From: Hyperoodon ampullatus
Taxonomy: Eukaryota; Chordata; Mammalia; Artiodactyla; Ziphiidae
DNA: 64,000 nt
Assembly: GCA_949752795.1 (NCBI GenBank)
Contig: OX457070.1
Coordinates: 34,009,574 to 34,073,573 of the forward strand
Direction: 5' to 3'
Below are positions 34,642 through 49,222 of the stretch, piece by piece (within the stretch, counting starts at the first letter, position 1; every line of letters starts with the position of its first letter). The notes beneath the pieces were generated by a model that searched no databases, was not told the origin of the DNA, and saw nothing but the letters and a program-made list of their open reading frames with translations. Made by a program: the position numbers and the translations under genes.

Positions 34642-36575
34642 ACAACCTGACCTTGCACCTAAAGCTATTAGAGAAAGAAGAAGAAAAATACCCCAAAATT
34701 AGCAGAAGGAAAGAAATCATAAAAATCAGATCAGAAATAAATGAAAAAGAAATGAAGGAAACGATACCAAAGCTCAATAAAACTAAAAGCTGGTTCTTTG
34801 AGAACATAAACAAAATTGACAAACCATTAGCCACACTCACCAAGAAAAAAAGGGAGAAGACTCAAACCAATAGAATGAGAAATGAAAAAGGAGAAGTAAC
34901 AACTGACACTGCAGAAATACAAAAGATCATGAGAGATTACTACAAGCAACTCTATGCCACTAAAATGGACAACCTGGAGGAATTGGACCAATTCTTAGAA
35001 ATGCACAACCTGCCAAGACTGAATCAGGAAGAAATAGAAAATATGAACAGACCAATCACAAACACTGAAATTGAAACTGTGATTAAAAATCTTCCAACAC
35101 ACAAAAGCCCAGGACCAGAGGGCTTCACAGGCAAATTGTATCGATCATTTAGAGAAGAGCTCACACGTATCCTTCTCAAACTCTTCCAAAATATAGCACA
35201 GGGAGGAACACTCCCAAGCTCATTATACTAGGCCACCATCACCTTGATACCAAAACCAGACAAGGATGTCACAAAGAAAGAAAACTACAGGTCAATATCA
35301 CTGATGAACATAGATGCAAAAAAACTCAACAAAATACTAGCAAACAGAATCCAACAGCACATTAAAAGGATCATACATCATAATCAAGTGGGGTTTCTTC
35401 CAGGAATGCAAGGATTCTTCAATATATGCAAATCAATCAACGTCATACACCATATTAGCAAATTGAAGGAGAAACACCAGAGGATCATCTCAATAGATGC
35501 AGAGAAAGCTTTGGACAAAATTCAACACCCATTTATGATAAAAACCCTGCAGGAAGGAGGCACAGAGGGAACTTTCCTCAACATAATAAAGGCCATATAT
35601 GACAAACCCACAGCCAACATCATCCTCAATGGTGAAAAACTGAAAGCATTTCCACTAAGATCAGGAACAAGACAAGGTTGCCCACTCTCACCACTCTTAT
35701 TCAACATAATTTTGGAAGTTTTAGACACAGCAATCAGAGTAGAAAAGGAAATAAAAGGAATCCAAAGCGGAAAAGAAGAAGTAAAGCTGTCACTGTTTGC
35801 AGATGACATGATACTCTACATAGAGTATCCTAAAGATGCTACCAGAAAACTACTAGAGCTAATCAATGAAATTGATAAAGTAGCAGGATACAAAATTAAT
35901 GCACAGAAATCTGTGGCATTCCTATACGCTAATGATGAAAAATCTGAAAGTGAAATCAAGAAAACATTCCCATTTACCACTGCAACAAAAAGAATAAAAT
36001 ATCTAGGAATAAAGCTACCTAAGGAGACAAAAGACCTATATGCAGAAAATTATAAGACAGTGATGAAAGAAATTAAAGGTGATACAAATAGATGGAGAGA
36101 GATACCATGTTCCTGGATTAGAAGAATCAACATTGTGAAAATGATTGTACTACCCAAAGCAATCTACAGATTCAATGCAATCCCTATCAAACGACCACTG
36201 GCATTTTTCACACAACTAGAACAAAAAATTTCACAATTTCTATGGAAACACAAAAGATCCCGAATAGCCAAAGCAATCTGGAGAACGAAACACAGAGCTC
36301 CAGGAATCAGGCTCTCCGATTTCACACTATACTACAGAGCTACAGTAATCCAGACAGTATGGTACTGGCACAAAAACAGAAAGACACATCAATGGAACAG
36401 GATAGAAATCTCAGAGATAAACCCACGCACATATGGTGACCGTATCTTTGATAAAGGAGGCAGGAACGTACAGTGGAGAAAGGACAGCCTCTTCAATAAG
36501 TGGTGCTGGGAAAACTGGACAGGGACACGTACAACTATGAGATTAGGTCAATCCCTAACGTGTACACAAAAATAA
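34617..36575 (+). pseudogene. ORF2: L1 ORF2 linker and RT, FADD (unit 10)
   Basis: ATLTKKK and NRMRN linker. Amber stop 35229-35231 and FADD at 35796-35807. The RT is AKKL, EKHQ, EVLD, YAND with KRPLAFF. Confidence 0.93.
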
Positions 36576-37525
36576 GCTCAAAATGGATTAAAGACCTAAA
36601 TGGACAGCCTGAAACTATCAAACTCTTAGAGGAAAACATAGGCAGAACTCTCTATGTCATAAATCACAGCAAGATCCTTTTTAACCCAACTCCTAGAGAA
36701 ATGGAAATAAAAACAAACAAAAAAAAAACAAATGGGACCTAATGAAACTTAAAAGCCTTTGAACAGCAAAGGAAACCATAAACAAGACCAAAAGACAACC
36801 CTCAGAATGGGAGAAAATATTTGCAAATGCAGAAACAGACAAAGGAGTAATCTCCAAAATTTATGAGCAGCTCATGTAGCTCAATAGCAAACAAACAAAC
36901 AACCCAATCGAAAAATGGGCAGAAGACCTAAATAGACATTTCTCCAAAGAAGATATAAAGACTGCCAACAAACACATGAAAGAATGCTCAACATCATTAA
37001 TCATTATAGAAATGCAAATCAAAAGTACAATCAGATATCATCTCACACCAGTCAGAATTGCCATCATCCAAAAATCTAGAAACAATAAATGCTGGAGAGG
37101 GTGTGGAGAAAAGGGAACACTCTTGCACTGCTGGTGGGAATGTGAATTGGTACAGCCACTATGGAGAACAGTATGGAGGTTCCGGAAAAACCTACAAGTA
37201 GAACTACCATATGACCCGGCAATCCCACTACTGGGCATATACCCTGAGAAAACCATAATTCAGAAAGAGTCATGTTCCAAAATGTTCATTGCAGATCTAC
37301 TTTACAATAGCCCGGAGATGGAAACAACCTAAGTGTCCATCATCCGATGAATGGATAAAGAAGATGTGGCACATATATACAATGGAATATTACGCAGCCA
37401 TGAAAAGAAATGAAATTGAACTATTTGTAATCAGGTGGATAGACCTTGAGTCTGTCATACAGAGTGAAGCAAGCCAGAAAGAGAAAGACAAATACCATAT
37501 GCTAACACATATATATGGAAGTTAA
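36530..37525 (+). pseudogene. ORF2: L1 ORF2 C-terminal region, broken (unit 10)
   Basis: LNGQPET (Gln for Arg) is private. The frame is lost in the A-run (stop 36740-36742). LM*L stop present, followed by a private AGCAAACAAACAAAC. CCHC is at 37090-37143. Confidence 0.92.
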
Positions 37526-37851
37526 GAAAAAAAAAATGTCATGAAGAACCAGGGGTAAAACAGGAATAAAGACACAGACCTACTTGAGAATGGACTTGAG
37601 GATATGGGGAGGGGGAAGGGTAAGCTGTGACAAAGTGAGACAGAGGCATGGACATATATATACACTACCAAACATAATGTAGATAGCTAGTGGGAAGCAG
37701 CCACATAGCACAGGGAGATCAGCTCGGTGCTTTGTGACCGAATGGAGGGGTGGGATAGGGATGGTGGGAGGGAGGGAGATGCAAGAGGGAAGGGATATGG
37801 GAACAGATGTATATGTATAACTGATTCACTGTGTTATAAAGCAGAAACTAA
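37526..37851 (+). other. L1 3' UTR (unit 10)
   Basis: It is 326 bp, with the G-rich tract at 37747-37776. Confidence 0.87.
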
Positions 37852-37874
37852 TTTTAAGAAAACATTTTACAAAA

Positions 37875-38540
37875 AAATAAGGACACTACGTAATGATCAA
37901 GGGCTCGATCCAAGAAGAAGATCTAACAATTGTAAGTATTTATGAACCCAACATAGGAGCACCTCAATACATAGGGCAGATACTAACAGCCATAAAAGGG
38001 GAAATCGACAGTAACACATTCACAGTAGGGGACTTTAACACCCCACTTTCACCAATGGACAGATCATCCAAAATCAAAATAAATACGGAAACACAAGCTT
38101 TAAATGATACATTAAACAGGATGTACTTAATTGATATTTATAGGAAAGTCCATCCAAAAACAACAGAATACACATTGTTCTCAAGTGCTCATGGAACATT
38201 CTCAAGGATAGATCATATCTTGGGTCACAAATCAAGCCTTGTTAAATTTAAGAAAATTGAAATTGTATCAAGTACCTTTTCCTAACACAACGCAATGACA
38301 CTAGATATCAATTACAGGAAAAGATCTGTAAAAGATACAAACACATGGAGGCTAAACAATACACTACTTAATAACGAAGTGATCACTGATGAAATCAAAG
38401 GGGAAATTTTAAATTACCTAGAAACAAATAACAATGGAGACACAACGACCCTAAACCTATGGGATGCATCAAAAGCAGTTATAATAGGGACGTTTATAGC
38501 AATAAATCCCACCTTAAGAAACAGGAAACATCTCGAATAA
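37875..38540 (+). pseudogene. ORF2: L1 ORF2 endonuclease fragment, stop at SDH Asp (unit 11)
   Basis: The stop is at 38283-38285. SSKIKIN as in units 3 and 4; NRMYL with RKVHP. Confidence 0.92.
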
Positions 38541-40474
38541 ACAAACTGACCTTGCACCTAAAGCTATTAGAGAAAGAAGAAGAAAAATACCCCAAAATTA
38601 GCAGAAGGAAAGAAATCATAAAAATCAGATCAGAAATAAATGAAAAAGAAATGAAGGAAACGATACCAAAGCTCAATAAAACTAAAAGCTGGTTCTTTGA
38701 GAACATAAACAAAATTGACAAACCATTAGCCACACTCACCAAGAAAAAAAGGGAGAAGACTCAAACCAATAGAATGAGAAATGAAAAAGGAGAAGTAACA
38801 ACTGACACTGCAGAAATACAAAAGATCATGAGAGATTACTACAAGCAACTCTATGCCACTAAAATGGACAACCTGGAGGAATTGGACCAATTCTTAGAAA
38901 TGCACAACCTGCCAAGACTGAATCAGGAAGAAATAGAAAATATGAACAGACCAATCACAAACACTGAAATTGAAACTGTGATTAAAAATCTTCCAACACA
39001 CAAAAGCCCAGGACCAGAGGGCTTCACAGGCAAATTGTATCGATCATTTAGAGAAGAGCTCACACGTATCCTTCTCAAACTCTTCCAAAATATAGCACAG
39101 GGAGGAACACTCCCAAGCTCATTATACTAGGCCACCATCACCTTGATACCAAAACCAGACAAGGATGTCACAAAGAAAGAAAACTACAGGTCAATATCAC
39201 TGATGAACATAGATGCACAAATCCTCAACAAAATACTAGCAAACAGAATCCAACAGCACATTAAAAGGATCATACATCATAATCAAGTGGGGTTTCTTCC
39301 AGGAATGCAAGGATTCTTCAATATATGCAAATCAATCAACGTCATACACCATATTAGCAAATTGAAGGAGAAACACCAGAGGATCATCTCAATAGATGCA
39401 GAGAAAGCTTTGGACAAAATTCAACACCCATTTATGATAAAAACCCTGCAGGAAGGAGGCACAGAGGGAACTTTCCTCAACATAATAAAGGCCATATATG
39501 ACAAGCCCACAGCCAACATCATCCTCAATGGTGAAAAACTGAAAGCATTTCCACTAAGATCAGGAACAAGACAAGGTTGCCCACTCTCACCACTCTTATT
39601 CAACATAATTTTGGAAGTTTTAGACACAGCAATCAGAGTAGAAAAGGAAATAAAAGGAATCCAAAGCGGAAAAGAAGAAGTAAAGCTGTCACTGTTTGCA
39701 GATGACATGATACTCTACATAGAGTATCCTAAAGATGCTACCAGAAAACTACTAGAGCTAATCAATGAAATTGATAAAGTAGCAGGATACAAAATTAATG
39801 CACAGAAATCTGTGGCATTCCTATACGCTAATGATGAAAAATCTGAAAGTGAAATCAAGAAAACATTCCCATTTACCACTGCAACAAAAAGAATAAAATA
39901 TCTAGGAATAAAGCTACCTAAGGAGACAAAAGACCTATATGCAGAAAATTATAAGACAGTGATGAAAGAAATTAAAGGTGATACAAATAGATGGAGAGAG
40001 ATACCATGTTCCTGGATTAGAAGAATCAACATTGTGAAAATGATTGTACTACCCAAAGCAATCTACAGATTCAATGCAATCCCTATCAAACTACCACTGG
40101 CATTTTTCACACAACTAGAACAAAAAATTTCACAATTTCTATGGAAACACAAAAGATCCCGAATAGCCAAAGCAATCTGGAGAACGAAACACAGAGCTCC
40201 AGGAATCAGGCTCTCCGATTTCACACTATACTACAGAGCTACAGTAATCCAGACAGTATGGTACTGGCACAAAAACAGAAAGACACATCAATGGAACAGG
40301 ATAGAAATCTCAGAGATAAACCCACGCACATATGGTGACCGTATCTTTGATAAAGGAGGCAGGAACGTACAGTGGAGAAAGGACAGCCTCTTCAATAAGT
40401 GGTGCTGGGAAAACTGGACAGGGACACGTACAACTATGAGATTAGGTCAATCCCTAACGTGTACACAAAAATAA
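38516..40474 (+). pseudogene. ORF2: L1 ORF2 linker and RT, FADD (unit 11)
   Basis: RINKLTLH linker. Amber stop 39128-39130 and FADD at 39695-39706. AQIL, EKHQ, EVLD, YAND, KLPL, YGDR. Confidence 0.93.
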
Positions 40475-41424
40475 GCTCAAAATGGATTAAAGACCTAAAT
40501 GGAAGGCCTGAAACTATCAAACTCTTAGAGGAAAACATAGGCAGAACTCTCTATGTCATAAATCACAGCAAGATCCTTTTTAACCCAACTCCTAGAGAAA
40601 TGGAAATAAAAACAAACAAAAAAAAAACAAATGGGACCTAATGAAACTTAAAAGCCTTTGAACAGCAAAGGAAACCATAAACAAGACCAAAAGACAACCC
40701 TCAGAATGGGAGAAAATATTTGCAAATGCAGAAACAGACAAAGGAGTAATCTCCAAAATTTATGAGCAGCTCATGTAGCTCAATAGCAAAAAAACAAACA
40801 ACCCAATCGAAAAATGGGCAGAAGACCTAAATAGACATTTCTCCAAAGAAGATATAAAGACTGCCAACAAACACATGAAAGAATGCTCAACATCATTAAT
40901 CATTATAGAAATGCAAATCAAAAGTACAATCAGATATCATCTCACACCAGTCAGAATTGCCATCATCCAAAAATCTAGAAACAATAAATGCTGGAGAGGG
41001 TGTGGAGAAAAGGGAACACTCTTGCACTGCTGGTGGGAATGTGAATTGGTACAGCCACTATGGAGAACAGTATGGAGGTTCCGGAAAAACCTACAAGTAG
41101 AACTACCATATGACCCGGCAATCCCACTACTGGGCATATACCCTGAGAAAACCATAATTCAGAAAGAGTCATGTTCCAAAATGTTCATTGCAGATCTACT
41201 TTACAATAGCCCGGAGATGGAAACAACCTAAGTGTCCATCATCCGATGAATGGATAAAGAAGATGTGGCACATATATACAATGGAATATTACGCAGCCAT
41301 GAAAAGAAATGAAATTGAACTATTTGTAATCAGGTGGATAGACCTTGAGTCTGTCATACAGAGTGAAGCAAGCCAGAAAGAGAAAGACAAATACCATATG
41401 CTAACACATATATATGGAAGTTAA
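40429..41424 (+). pseudogene. ORF2: L1 ORF2 C-terminal region, broken (unit 11)
   Basis: The frame is lost in the A-run (stop 40639-40641). LM*L stop present. CCHC is at 40989-41042, in the GEKGT form. Confidence 0.92.
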
Positions 41425-41750
41425 GAAAAAAAAAATGTCATGAAGAACCAGGGGTAAAACAGGAATAAAGACACAGACCTACTTGAGAATGGACTTGAGG
41501 ATATGGGGAGGGGGAAGGGTAAGCTGTGACAAAGTGAGACAGAGGCATGGACATATATATACACTACCAAACATAATGTAGATAGCTAGTGGGAAGCAGC
41601 CACATAGCACAGGGAGATCAGCTCGGTGCTTTGTGACCGAATGGAGGGGTGGGATAGGGATGGTGGGAGGGAGGGAGATGCAAGAGGGAAGGGATATGGG
41701 AACAGATGTATATGTATAACTGATTCACTGTGTTATAAAGCAGAAACTAA
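41425..41750 (+). other. L1 3' UTR (unit 11)
   Basis: It is 326 bp, with the G-rich tract at 41646-41675. Confidence 0.87.
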
Positions 41751-41773
41751 TTTTAAGAAAAAATTTTACAAAA

Positions 41774-42439
41774 AAATAAGGACACTACGTAATGATCAAG
41801 GGCTCGATCCAAGAAGAAGATCTAACAATTGTAAGTATTTATGAACCCAACATAGGAGCACCTCAACACATAGGGCAGATACTAACAGCCATAAAAGGGG
41901 AAATCGACAGTAACACATTCACAGTAGGGGACTTTAACACCCCACTTTCACCAATGGACAGATCATCCAAAATGAAAATAAATACGGAAACACAAGCTTT
42001 AAATGATACATTAAACAGGATGTACTTAATTGATATTTATAGGAAATTCCATCCAAAAACAACAGAATACACATTGTTCTCAAGTGCTCATGGAACATTC
42101 TCAAGGATAGATCATATCTTGGGTCACAAATCAAGCCTTGTTAAATTTAAGAAAATTGAAATTGTATCAAGTACCTTTTCCTAACACAACGCAATGACAC
42201 TAGATATCAATTACAGGAAAAGATCTGTAAAAGATACAAACACATGGAGGCTAAACAATACACTACTTAATAACGAAGTGATCACTGATGAAATCAAAGG
42301 GGAAATTTTAAATTACCTAGAAGCAAATAACAATGGAGACACAACGACCCTAAACCTATGGGATGCATCAAAAGCAGTTATAATAGGGACGTTTATAGCA
42401 ATAAATCCCACCTTAAGAAACAGGAAACATCTCGAATAA
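41774..42439 (+). pseudogene. ORF2: L1 ORF2 endonuclease fragment, stop at SDH Asp (unit 12)
   Basis: The stop is at 42182-42184. QHIGQ, NRMYL, RKFHP and YLEANN variants. Confidence 0.92.
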
Positions 42440-44373
42440 ACAACCTGACCTTGCACCTAAAGCTATTGGAGAAAGAAGAAGAAAAATACCCCAAAATTAG
42501 CAGAAGGAAAGAAATCATAAAAATCAGATCAGAAATAAATGAAAAAGAAATGAAGGAAACGATACCAAAGCTCAATAAAACTAAAAGCTGGTTCTTTGAG
42601 AACATAAACAAAATTGACAAACCATTAACCACACTCACCAAGAAAAAAAGGGAGAAGACTCAAACCAATAGAATTAGAAATGAAAAAGGAGAAGTAACAA
42701 CTGACACTGCAGAAATACAAAAGATCATGAGAGATTACTACAAGCAACTCTATGCCACTAAAATGGACAACCTGGAGGAATTGGACCAATTCTTAGAAAT
42801 GCACAACCTACCAAGACTGAATCAGGAAGAAATAGAAAATATGCACAGACCAATCACAAACACTGAAATTGAAACTGTGATTAAAAATCTTCCAACACAC
42901 AAAAGCCCAGGACCAGAGGGCTTCACAGGCAAATTGTATCGATCATTTAGAGAAGAGCTCACACGTATCCTTCTCAAACTCTTCCAAAATATAGCACAGG
43001 GAGGAACACTCCCAAGCTCATTATACTAGGCCACCATCACCTTGATACCAAAACCAGACAAGGATGTCACAAAGAAAGAAAACTACAGGTCAATATCACT
43101 GATGAACATAGATGCACAAATCCTCAACAAAATACTAGCAAACAGAATCCAACAGCACATTAAAAGGATCATACATCATAATCAAGTGGGGTTTCTTCCA
43201 GGAATGCAAGGATTCTTCAATATATGCAAATCAATCAACGTCATACACCATATTAGCAAATTGAAGGAGAAACACCAGAGGATCATCTCAATAGATGCAG
43301 AGAAAGCTTTGGACAAAATTCAACACCCATTTATGATAAAAACCCTGCAGGAAGGAGGCACAGAGGGAACTTTCCTCAACATAATAAAGGCCATATATGA
43401 CAAACCCACAGCCAACATCATCCTCAATGGTGAAAAACTGAAAGCATTTCCACTAAGATCAGGAACAAGACAAGGTTGCCCACTCTCACCACTCTTATTC
43501 AACATAATTTTGGAAGTTTTAGACACAGCAATCAGAGTAGAAAAGGAAATAAAAGGAATCCAAAGCGGAAAAGAAGAAGTAAAGCTGTCACTGTTTGCAG
43601 ATGACATGATACTCTACATAGAGTATCCTAAAGATGCTACCAGAAAACTACTAGAGCTAATCAATGAAATTGATAAAGTAGCAGGATACAAAATTAATGC
43701 ACAGAAATCTGTGGCATTCCTATATACTAATGATGAAAAATCTGAAAGTGAAATCAAGAAAACATTCCCATTTACCACTGCAACAAAAAGAATAAAATAT
43801 CTAGGAATAAAGCTACCTAAGGAGACAAAAGACCTATATGCAGAAAATTATAAGACAGTGATGAAAGAAATTAAAGGTGATACAAATAGATGGAGAGAGA
43901 TACCATGTTCCTGGATTAGAAGAATCAACATTGTGAAAATGATTGTACTACCCAAAGCAATCTACAGATTCAATGCAATCCCTATCAAACTACCACTGGC
44001 ATTTTTCACACAACTAGAACAAAAAATTTCACAATTTCTATGGAAACACAAAAGATCCCGAATAGCCAAAGCAATCTGGAGAACGAAACACAGAGCTCCA
44101 GGAATCAGGCTCTCCGATTTCACACTATACTACAGAGCTACAGTAATCCAGACAGTATGGTACTGGCACAAAAACAGAAAGACACATCAATGGAACAGGA
44201 TAGAAATCTCAGAGATAAACCCACGCACATATGGTGACCGTATCTTTGATAAAGGAGGCAGGAACGTACAGTGGAGAAAGGACAGCCTCTTCAATAAGTG
44301 GTGCTGGGAAAACTGGACAGGGACACGTACAACTATGAGATTAGGTCAATCCCTAACGTGTACACAAAAATAA
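42415..44373 (+). pseudogene. ORF2: L1 ORF2 linker and RT, FADD (unit 12)
   Basis: The linker has PLTTLT, NRIRN and MHRPITN. Amber stop 43027-43029 and FADD at 43594-43605. YTND replaces the YAND of units 9 to 11. Confidence 0.93.
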
Positions 44374-45323
44374 GCTCAAAATGGATTAAAGACCTAAATG
44401 GAAGGCCTGAAACTATCAAACTCTTAGAGGAAAACATAGGCAGAACTCTCTATGTCATAAATCACAGCAAGATCCTTTTTAACCCAACTCCTAGAGAAAT
44501 GGAAATAAAAACAAACAAAAAAAAAACAAATGGGACCTAATGAAACTTAAAAGCCTTTGAACAGCAAAGGAAACCATAAACAAGACCAAAAGACAACCCT
44601 CAGAATGGGAGAAAATATTTGCAAATGCAGAAACAGACAAAGGAGTAATCTCCAAAATTTATGAGCAGCTCATGTAGCTCAATAGCAAAAAAACAAACAA
44701 CCCAATCGAAAAATGGGCAGAAGACCTAAATAGACATTTCTCCAAAGAAGATATAAAGACTGCCAACAAACACATGAAAGAATGCTCAACATCATTAATC
44801 ATTATAGAAATGCAAATCAAAAGTACAATCAGATATCATCTCACACCAGTCAGAATTGCCATCATCCAAAAATCTAGAAACAATAAATGCTGGAGAGGGT
44901 GTGGAGAAAAGGGAACACTCTTGCACTGCTGGTGGGAATGTGAATTGGTACAGCCACTATGGAGAACAGTATGGAGGTTCCGGAAAAACCTACAAGTAGA
45001 ACTACCATATGACCCGGCAATCCCACTACTGGGCATATACCCTGAGAAAACCATAATTCAGAAAGAGTCATGTTCCAAAATGTTCATTGCAGATCTACTT
45101 TACAATAGCCCGGAGATGGAAACAACCTAAGTGTCCATCATCCGATGAATGGATAAAGAAGATGTGGCACATATATACAATGGAATATTACGCAGCCATG
45201 AAAAGAAATGAAATTGAACTATTTGTAATCAGGTGGATAGACCTTGAGTCTGTCATACAGAGTGAAGCAAGCCAGAAAGAGAAAGACAAATACCATATGC
45301 TAACACATATATATGGAAGTTAA
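44328..45323 (+). pseudogene. ORF2: L1 ORF2 C-terminal region, broken (unit 12)
   Basis: The frame is lost in the A-run (stop 44538-44540). LM*L stop present. CCHC is at 44888-44941. Confidence 0.92.
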
Positions 45324-45649
45324 GAAAAAAAAAATGTCATGAAGAACCAGGGGTAAAACAGGAATAAAGACACAGACCTACTTGAGAATGGACTTGAGGA
45401 TATGGGGAGGGGGAAGGGTAAGCTGTGACAAAGTGAGACAGAGGCATGGACATATATATACACTACCAAACATAATGTAGATAGCTAGTGGGAAGCAGCC
45501 ACATAGCACAGGGAGATCAGCTCAGTGCTTTGTGACCGAATGGAGGGGTGGGATAGGGATGGTGGGAGGGAGGGAGATGCAAGAGGGAAGGGATATGGGA
45601 ACAGATGTATATGTATAACTGATTCACTGTGTTATAAAGCAGAAACTAA
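45324..45649 (+). other. L1 3' UTR (unit 12)
   Basis: It is 326 bp, with the G-rich tract at 45545-45574. GCTCAGTGC (A for G) marks units 12, 13 and 14. Confidence 0.87.
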
Positions 45650-45672
45650 TTTTAAGAAAAAATTTTACAAAA

Positions 45673-46338
45673 AAATAAGGACACTACGTAATGATCAAGG
45701 GCTCGATCCAAGAAGAAGATCTAACAATTGTAAGTATTTATGAACCCAACATAGGAGCACCTCAACACATAGGGCAGATACTAACAGCCATAAAAGGGGA
45801 AATCGACAGTAACACATTCACAGTAGGGGACTTTAACACCCCACTTTCACCAATGGACAGATCATCCAAAATGAAAATAAATACGGAAACACAAGCTTTA
45901 AATGATACATTAAACAGGATGTACTTAATTGATATTTATAGGAAATTCCATCCAAAAACAACAGAATACACATTGTTCTCAAGTGCTCATGGAACATTCT
46001 CAAGGATAGATCATATCTTGGGTCACAAATCAAGCCTTGTTAAATTTAAGAAAATTGAAATTGTATCAAGTACCTTTTCCTAACACAACGCAATGACACT
46101 AGATATCAATTACAGGAAAAGATCTGTAAAAGATACAAACACATGGAGGCTAAACAATACACTACTTAATAACGAAGTGATCACTGATGAAATCAAAGGG
46201 GAAATTTTAAATTACCTAGAAGCAAATAACAATGGAGACACAACGACCCTAAACCTATGGGATGCATCAAAAGCAGTTATAATAGGGACGTTTATAGCAA
46301 TAAATCCCACCTTAAGAAACAGGAAACATCTCGAATAA
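45673..46338 (+). pseudogene. ORF2: L1 ORF2 endonuclease fragment, stop at SDH Asp (unit 13)
   Basis: The stop is at 46081-46083. Translation as in unit 12. Confidence 0.92.
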
Positions 46339-48272
46339 ACAACCTGACCTTGCACCTAAAGCTATTGGAGAAAGAAGAAGAAAAATACCCCAAAATTAGC
46401 AGAAGGAAAGAAATCATAAAAATCAGATCAGAAATAAATGAAAAAGAAATGAAGGAAACGATACCAAAGCTCAATAAAACTAAAAGCTGGTTCTTTGAGA
46501 ACATAAACAAAATTGACAAACCATTAACCACACTCACCAAGAAAAAAAGGGAGAAGACTCAAACCAATAGAATTAGAAATGAAAAAGGAGAAGTAACAAC
46601 TGACACTGCAGAAATACAAAAGATCATGAGAGATTACTACAAGCAACTCTATGCCACTAAAATGGACAACCTGGAGGAATTGGACCAATTCTTAGAAATG
46701 CACAACCTACCAAGACTGAATCAGGAAGAAATAGAAAATATGCACAGACCAATCACAAACACTGAAATTGAAACTGTGATTAAAAATCTTCCAACACACA
46801 AAAGCCCAGGACCAGAGGGCTTCACAGGCAAATTGTATCGATCATTTAGAGAAGAGCTCACACGTATCCTTCTCAAACTCTTCCAAAATATAGCACAGGG
46901 AGGAACACTCCCAAGCTCATTATACTAGGCCACCATCACCTTGATACCAAAACCAGACAAGGATGTCACAAAGAAAGAAAACTACAGGTCAATATCACTG
47001 ATGAACATAGATGCACAAATCCTCAACAAAATACTAGCAAACAGAATCCAACAGCACATTAAAAGGATCATACATCATAATCAAGTGGGGTTTCTTCCAG
47101 GAATGCAAGGATTCTTCAATATATGCAAATCAATCAACGTCATACACCATATTAGCAAATTGAAGGAGAAACACCAGAGGATCATCTCAATAGATGCAGA
47201 GAAAGCTTTGGACAAAATTCAACACCCATTTATGATAAAAACCCTGCAGGAAGGAGGCACAGAGGGAACTTTCCTCAACATAATAAAGGCCATATATGAC
47301 AAACCCACAGCCAACATCATCCTCAATGGTGAAAAACTGAAAGCATTTCCACTAAGATCAGGAACAAGACAAGGTTGCCCACTCTCACCACTCTTATTCA
47401 ACATAATTTTGGAAGTTTTAGACACAGCAATCAGAGTAGAAAAGGAAATAAAAGGAATCCAAAGCGGAAAAGAAGAAGTAAAGCTGTCACTGTTTGCAGA
47501 TGACATGATACTCTACATAGAGTATCCTAAAGATGCTACCAGAAAACTACTAGAGCTAATCAATGAAATTGATAAAGTAGCAGGATACAAAATTAATGCA
47601 CAGAAATCTGTGGCATTCCTATATACTAATGATGAAAAATCTGAAAGTGAAATCAAGAAAACATTCCCATTTACCACTGCAACAAAAAGAATAAAATATC
47701 TAGGAATAAAGCTACCTAAGGAGACAAAAGACCTATATGCAGAAAATTATAAGACAGTGATGAAAGAAATTAAAGGTGATACAAATAGATGGAGAGAGAT
47801 ACCATGTTCCTGGATTAGAAGAATCAACATTGTGAAAATGATTGTACTACCCAAAGCAATCTACAGATTCAATGCAATCCCTATCAAACTACCACTGGCA
47901 TTTTTCACACAACTAGAACAAAAAATTTCACAATTTCTATGGAAACACAAAAGATCCCGAATAGCCAAAGCAATCTGGAGAACGAAACACAGAGCTCCAG
48001 GAATCAGGCTCTCCGATTTCACACTATACTACAGAGCTACAGTAATCCAGACAGTATGGTACTGGCACAAAAACAGAAAGACACATCAATGGAACAGGAT
48101 AGAAATCTCAGAGATAAACCCACGCACATATGGTGACCGTATCTTTGATAAAGGAGGCAGGAACGTACAGTGGAGAAAGGACAGCCTCTTCAATAAGTGG
48201 TGCTGGGAAAACTGGACAGGGACACGTACAACTATGAGATTAGGTCAATCCCTAACGTGTACACAAAAATAA
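46314..48272 (+). pseudogene. ORF2: L1 ORF2 linker and RT, FADD (unit 13)
   Basis: Amber stop 46926-46928 and FADD at 47493-47504. Translation as in unit 12. Confidence 0.93.
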
Positions 48273-49222
48273 GCTCAAAATGGATTAAAGACCTAAATGG
48301 AAGGCCTGAAACTATCAAACTCTTAGAGGAAAACATAGGCAGAACTCTCTATGTCATAAATCACAGCAAGATCCTTTTTAACCCAACTCCTAGAGAAATG
48401 GAAATAAAAACAAACAAAAAAAAAACAAATGGGACCTAATGAAACTTAAAAGCCTTTGAACAGCAAAGGAAACCATAAACAAGACCAAAAGACAACCCTC
48501 AGAATGGGAGAAAATATTTGCAAATGCAGAAACAGACAAAGGAGTAATCTCCAAAATTTATGAGCAGCTCATGTAGCTCAATAGCAAAAAAACAAACAAC
48601 CCAATCGAAAAATGGGCAGAAGACCTAAATAGACATTTCTCCAAAGAAGATATAAAGACTGCCAACAAACACATGAAAGAATGCTCAACATCATTAATCA
48701 TTATAGAAATGCAAATCAAAAGTACAATCAGATATCATCTCACACCAGTCAGAATTGCCATCATCCAAAAATCTAGAAACAATAAATGCTGGAGAGGGTG
48801 TGGAGAAAAGGGAACACTCTTGCACTGCTGGTGGGAATGTGAATTGGTACAGCCACTATGGAGAACAGTATGGAGGTTCCGGAAAAACCTACAAGTAGAA
48901 CTACCATATGACCCGGCAATCCCACTACTGGGCATATACCCTGAGAAAACCATAATTCAGAAAGAGTCATGTTCCAAAATGTTCATTGCAGATCTACTTT
49001 ACAATAGCCCGGAGATGGAAACAACCTAAGTGTCCATCATCCGATGAATGGATAAAGAAGATGTGGCACATATATACAATGGAATATTACGCAGCCATGA
49101 AAAGAAATGAAATTGAACTATTTGTAATCAGGTGGATAGACCTTGAGTCTGTCATACAGAGTGAAGCAAGCCAGAAAGAGAAAGACAAATACCATATGCT
49201 AACACATATATATGGAAGTTAA
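48227..49222 (+). pseudogene. ORF2: L1 ORF2 C-terminal region, broken (unit 13)
   Basis: The frame is lost in the A-run (stop 48437-48439). LM*L stop present. CCHC is at 48787-48840. Confidence 0.92.

Larger units (their letters stand above)
33953..37851 (+). mobile_element. Unit 10 (class A), 3899 bp
   Basis: First fully class A unit after the B block. It has the AKKL form of the RT and, unlike other A units, KRPLAFF, which is otherwise a class B residue. Confidence 0.95.
37852..41750 (+). mobile_element. Unit 11 (class A), 3899 bp
   Basis: AQIL form of the RT with YAND. It shares RINKLTLH (AACAAACTGACC) with unit 17 only. Confidence 0.95.
41751..45649 (+). mobile_element. Unit 12 (class A), 3899 bp
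   Basis: First of a run of very close copies (12 to 15) marked by QHIGQ, PLTTLT, MHRPITN and YTND. Every translated segment equals that of unit 13. Confidence 0.95.
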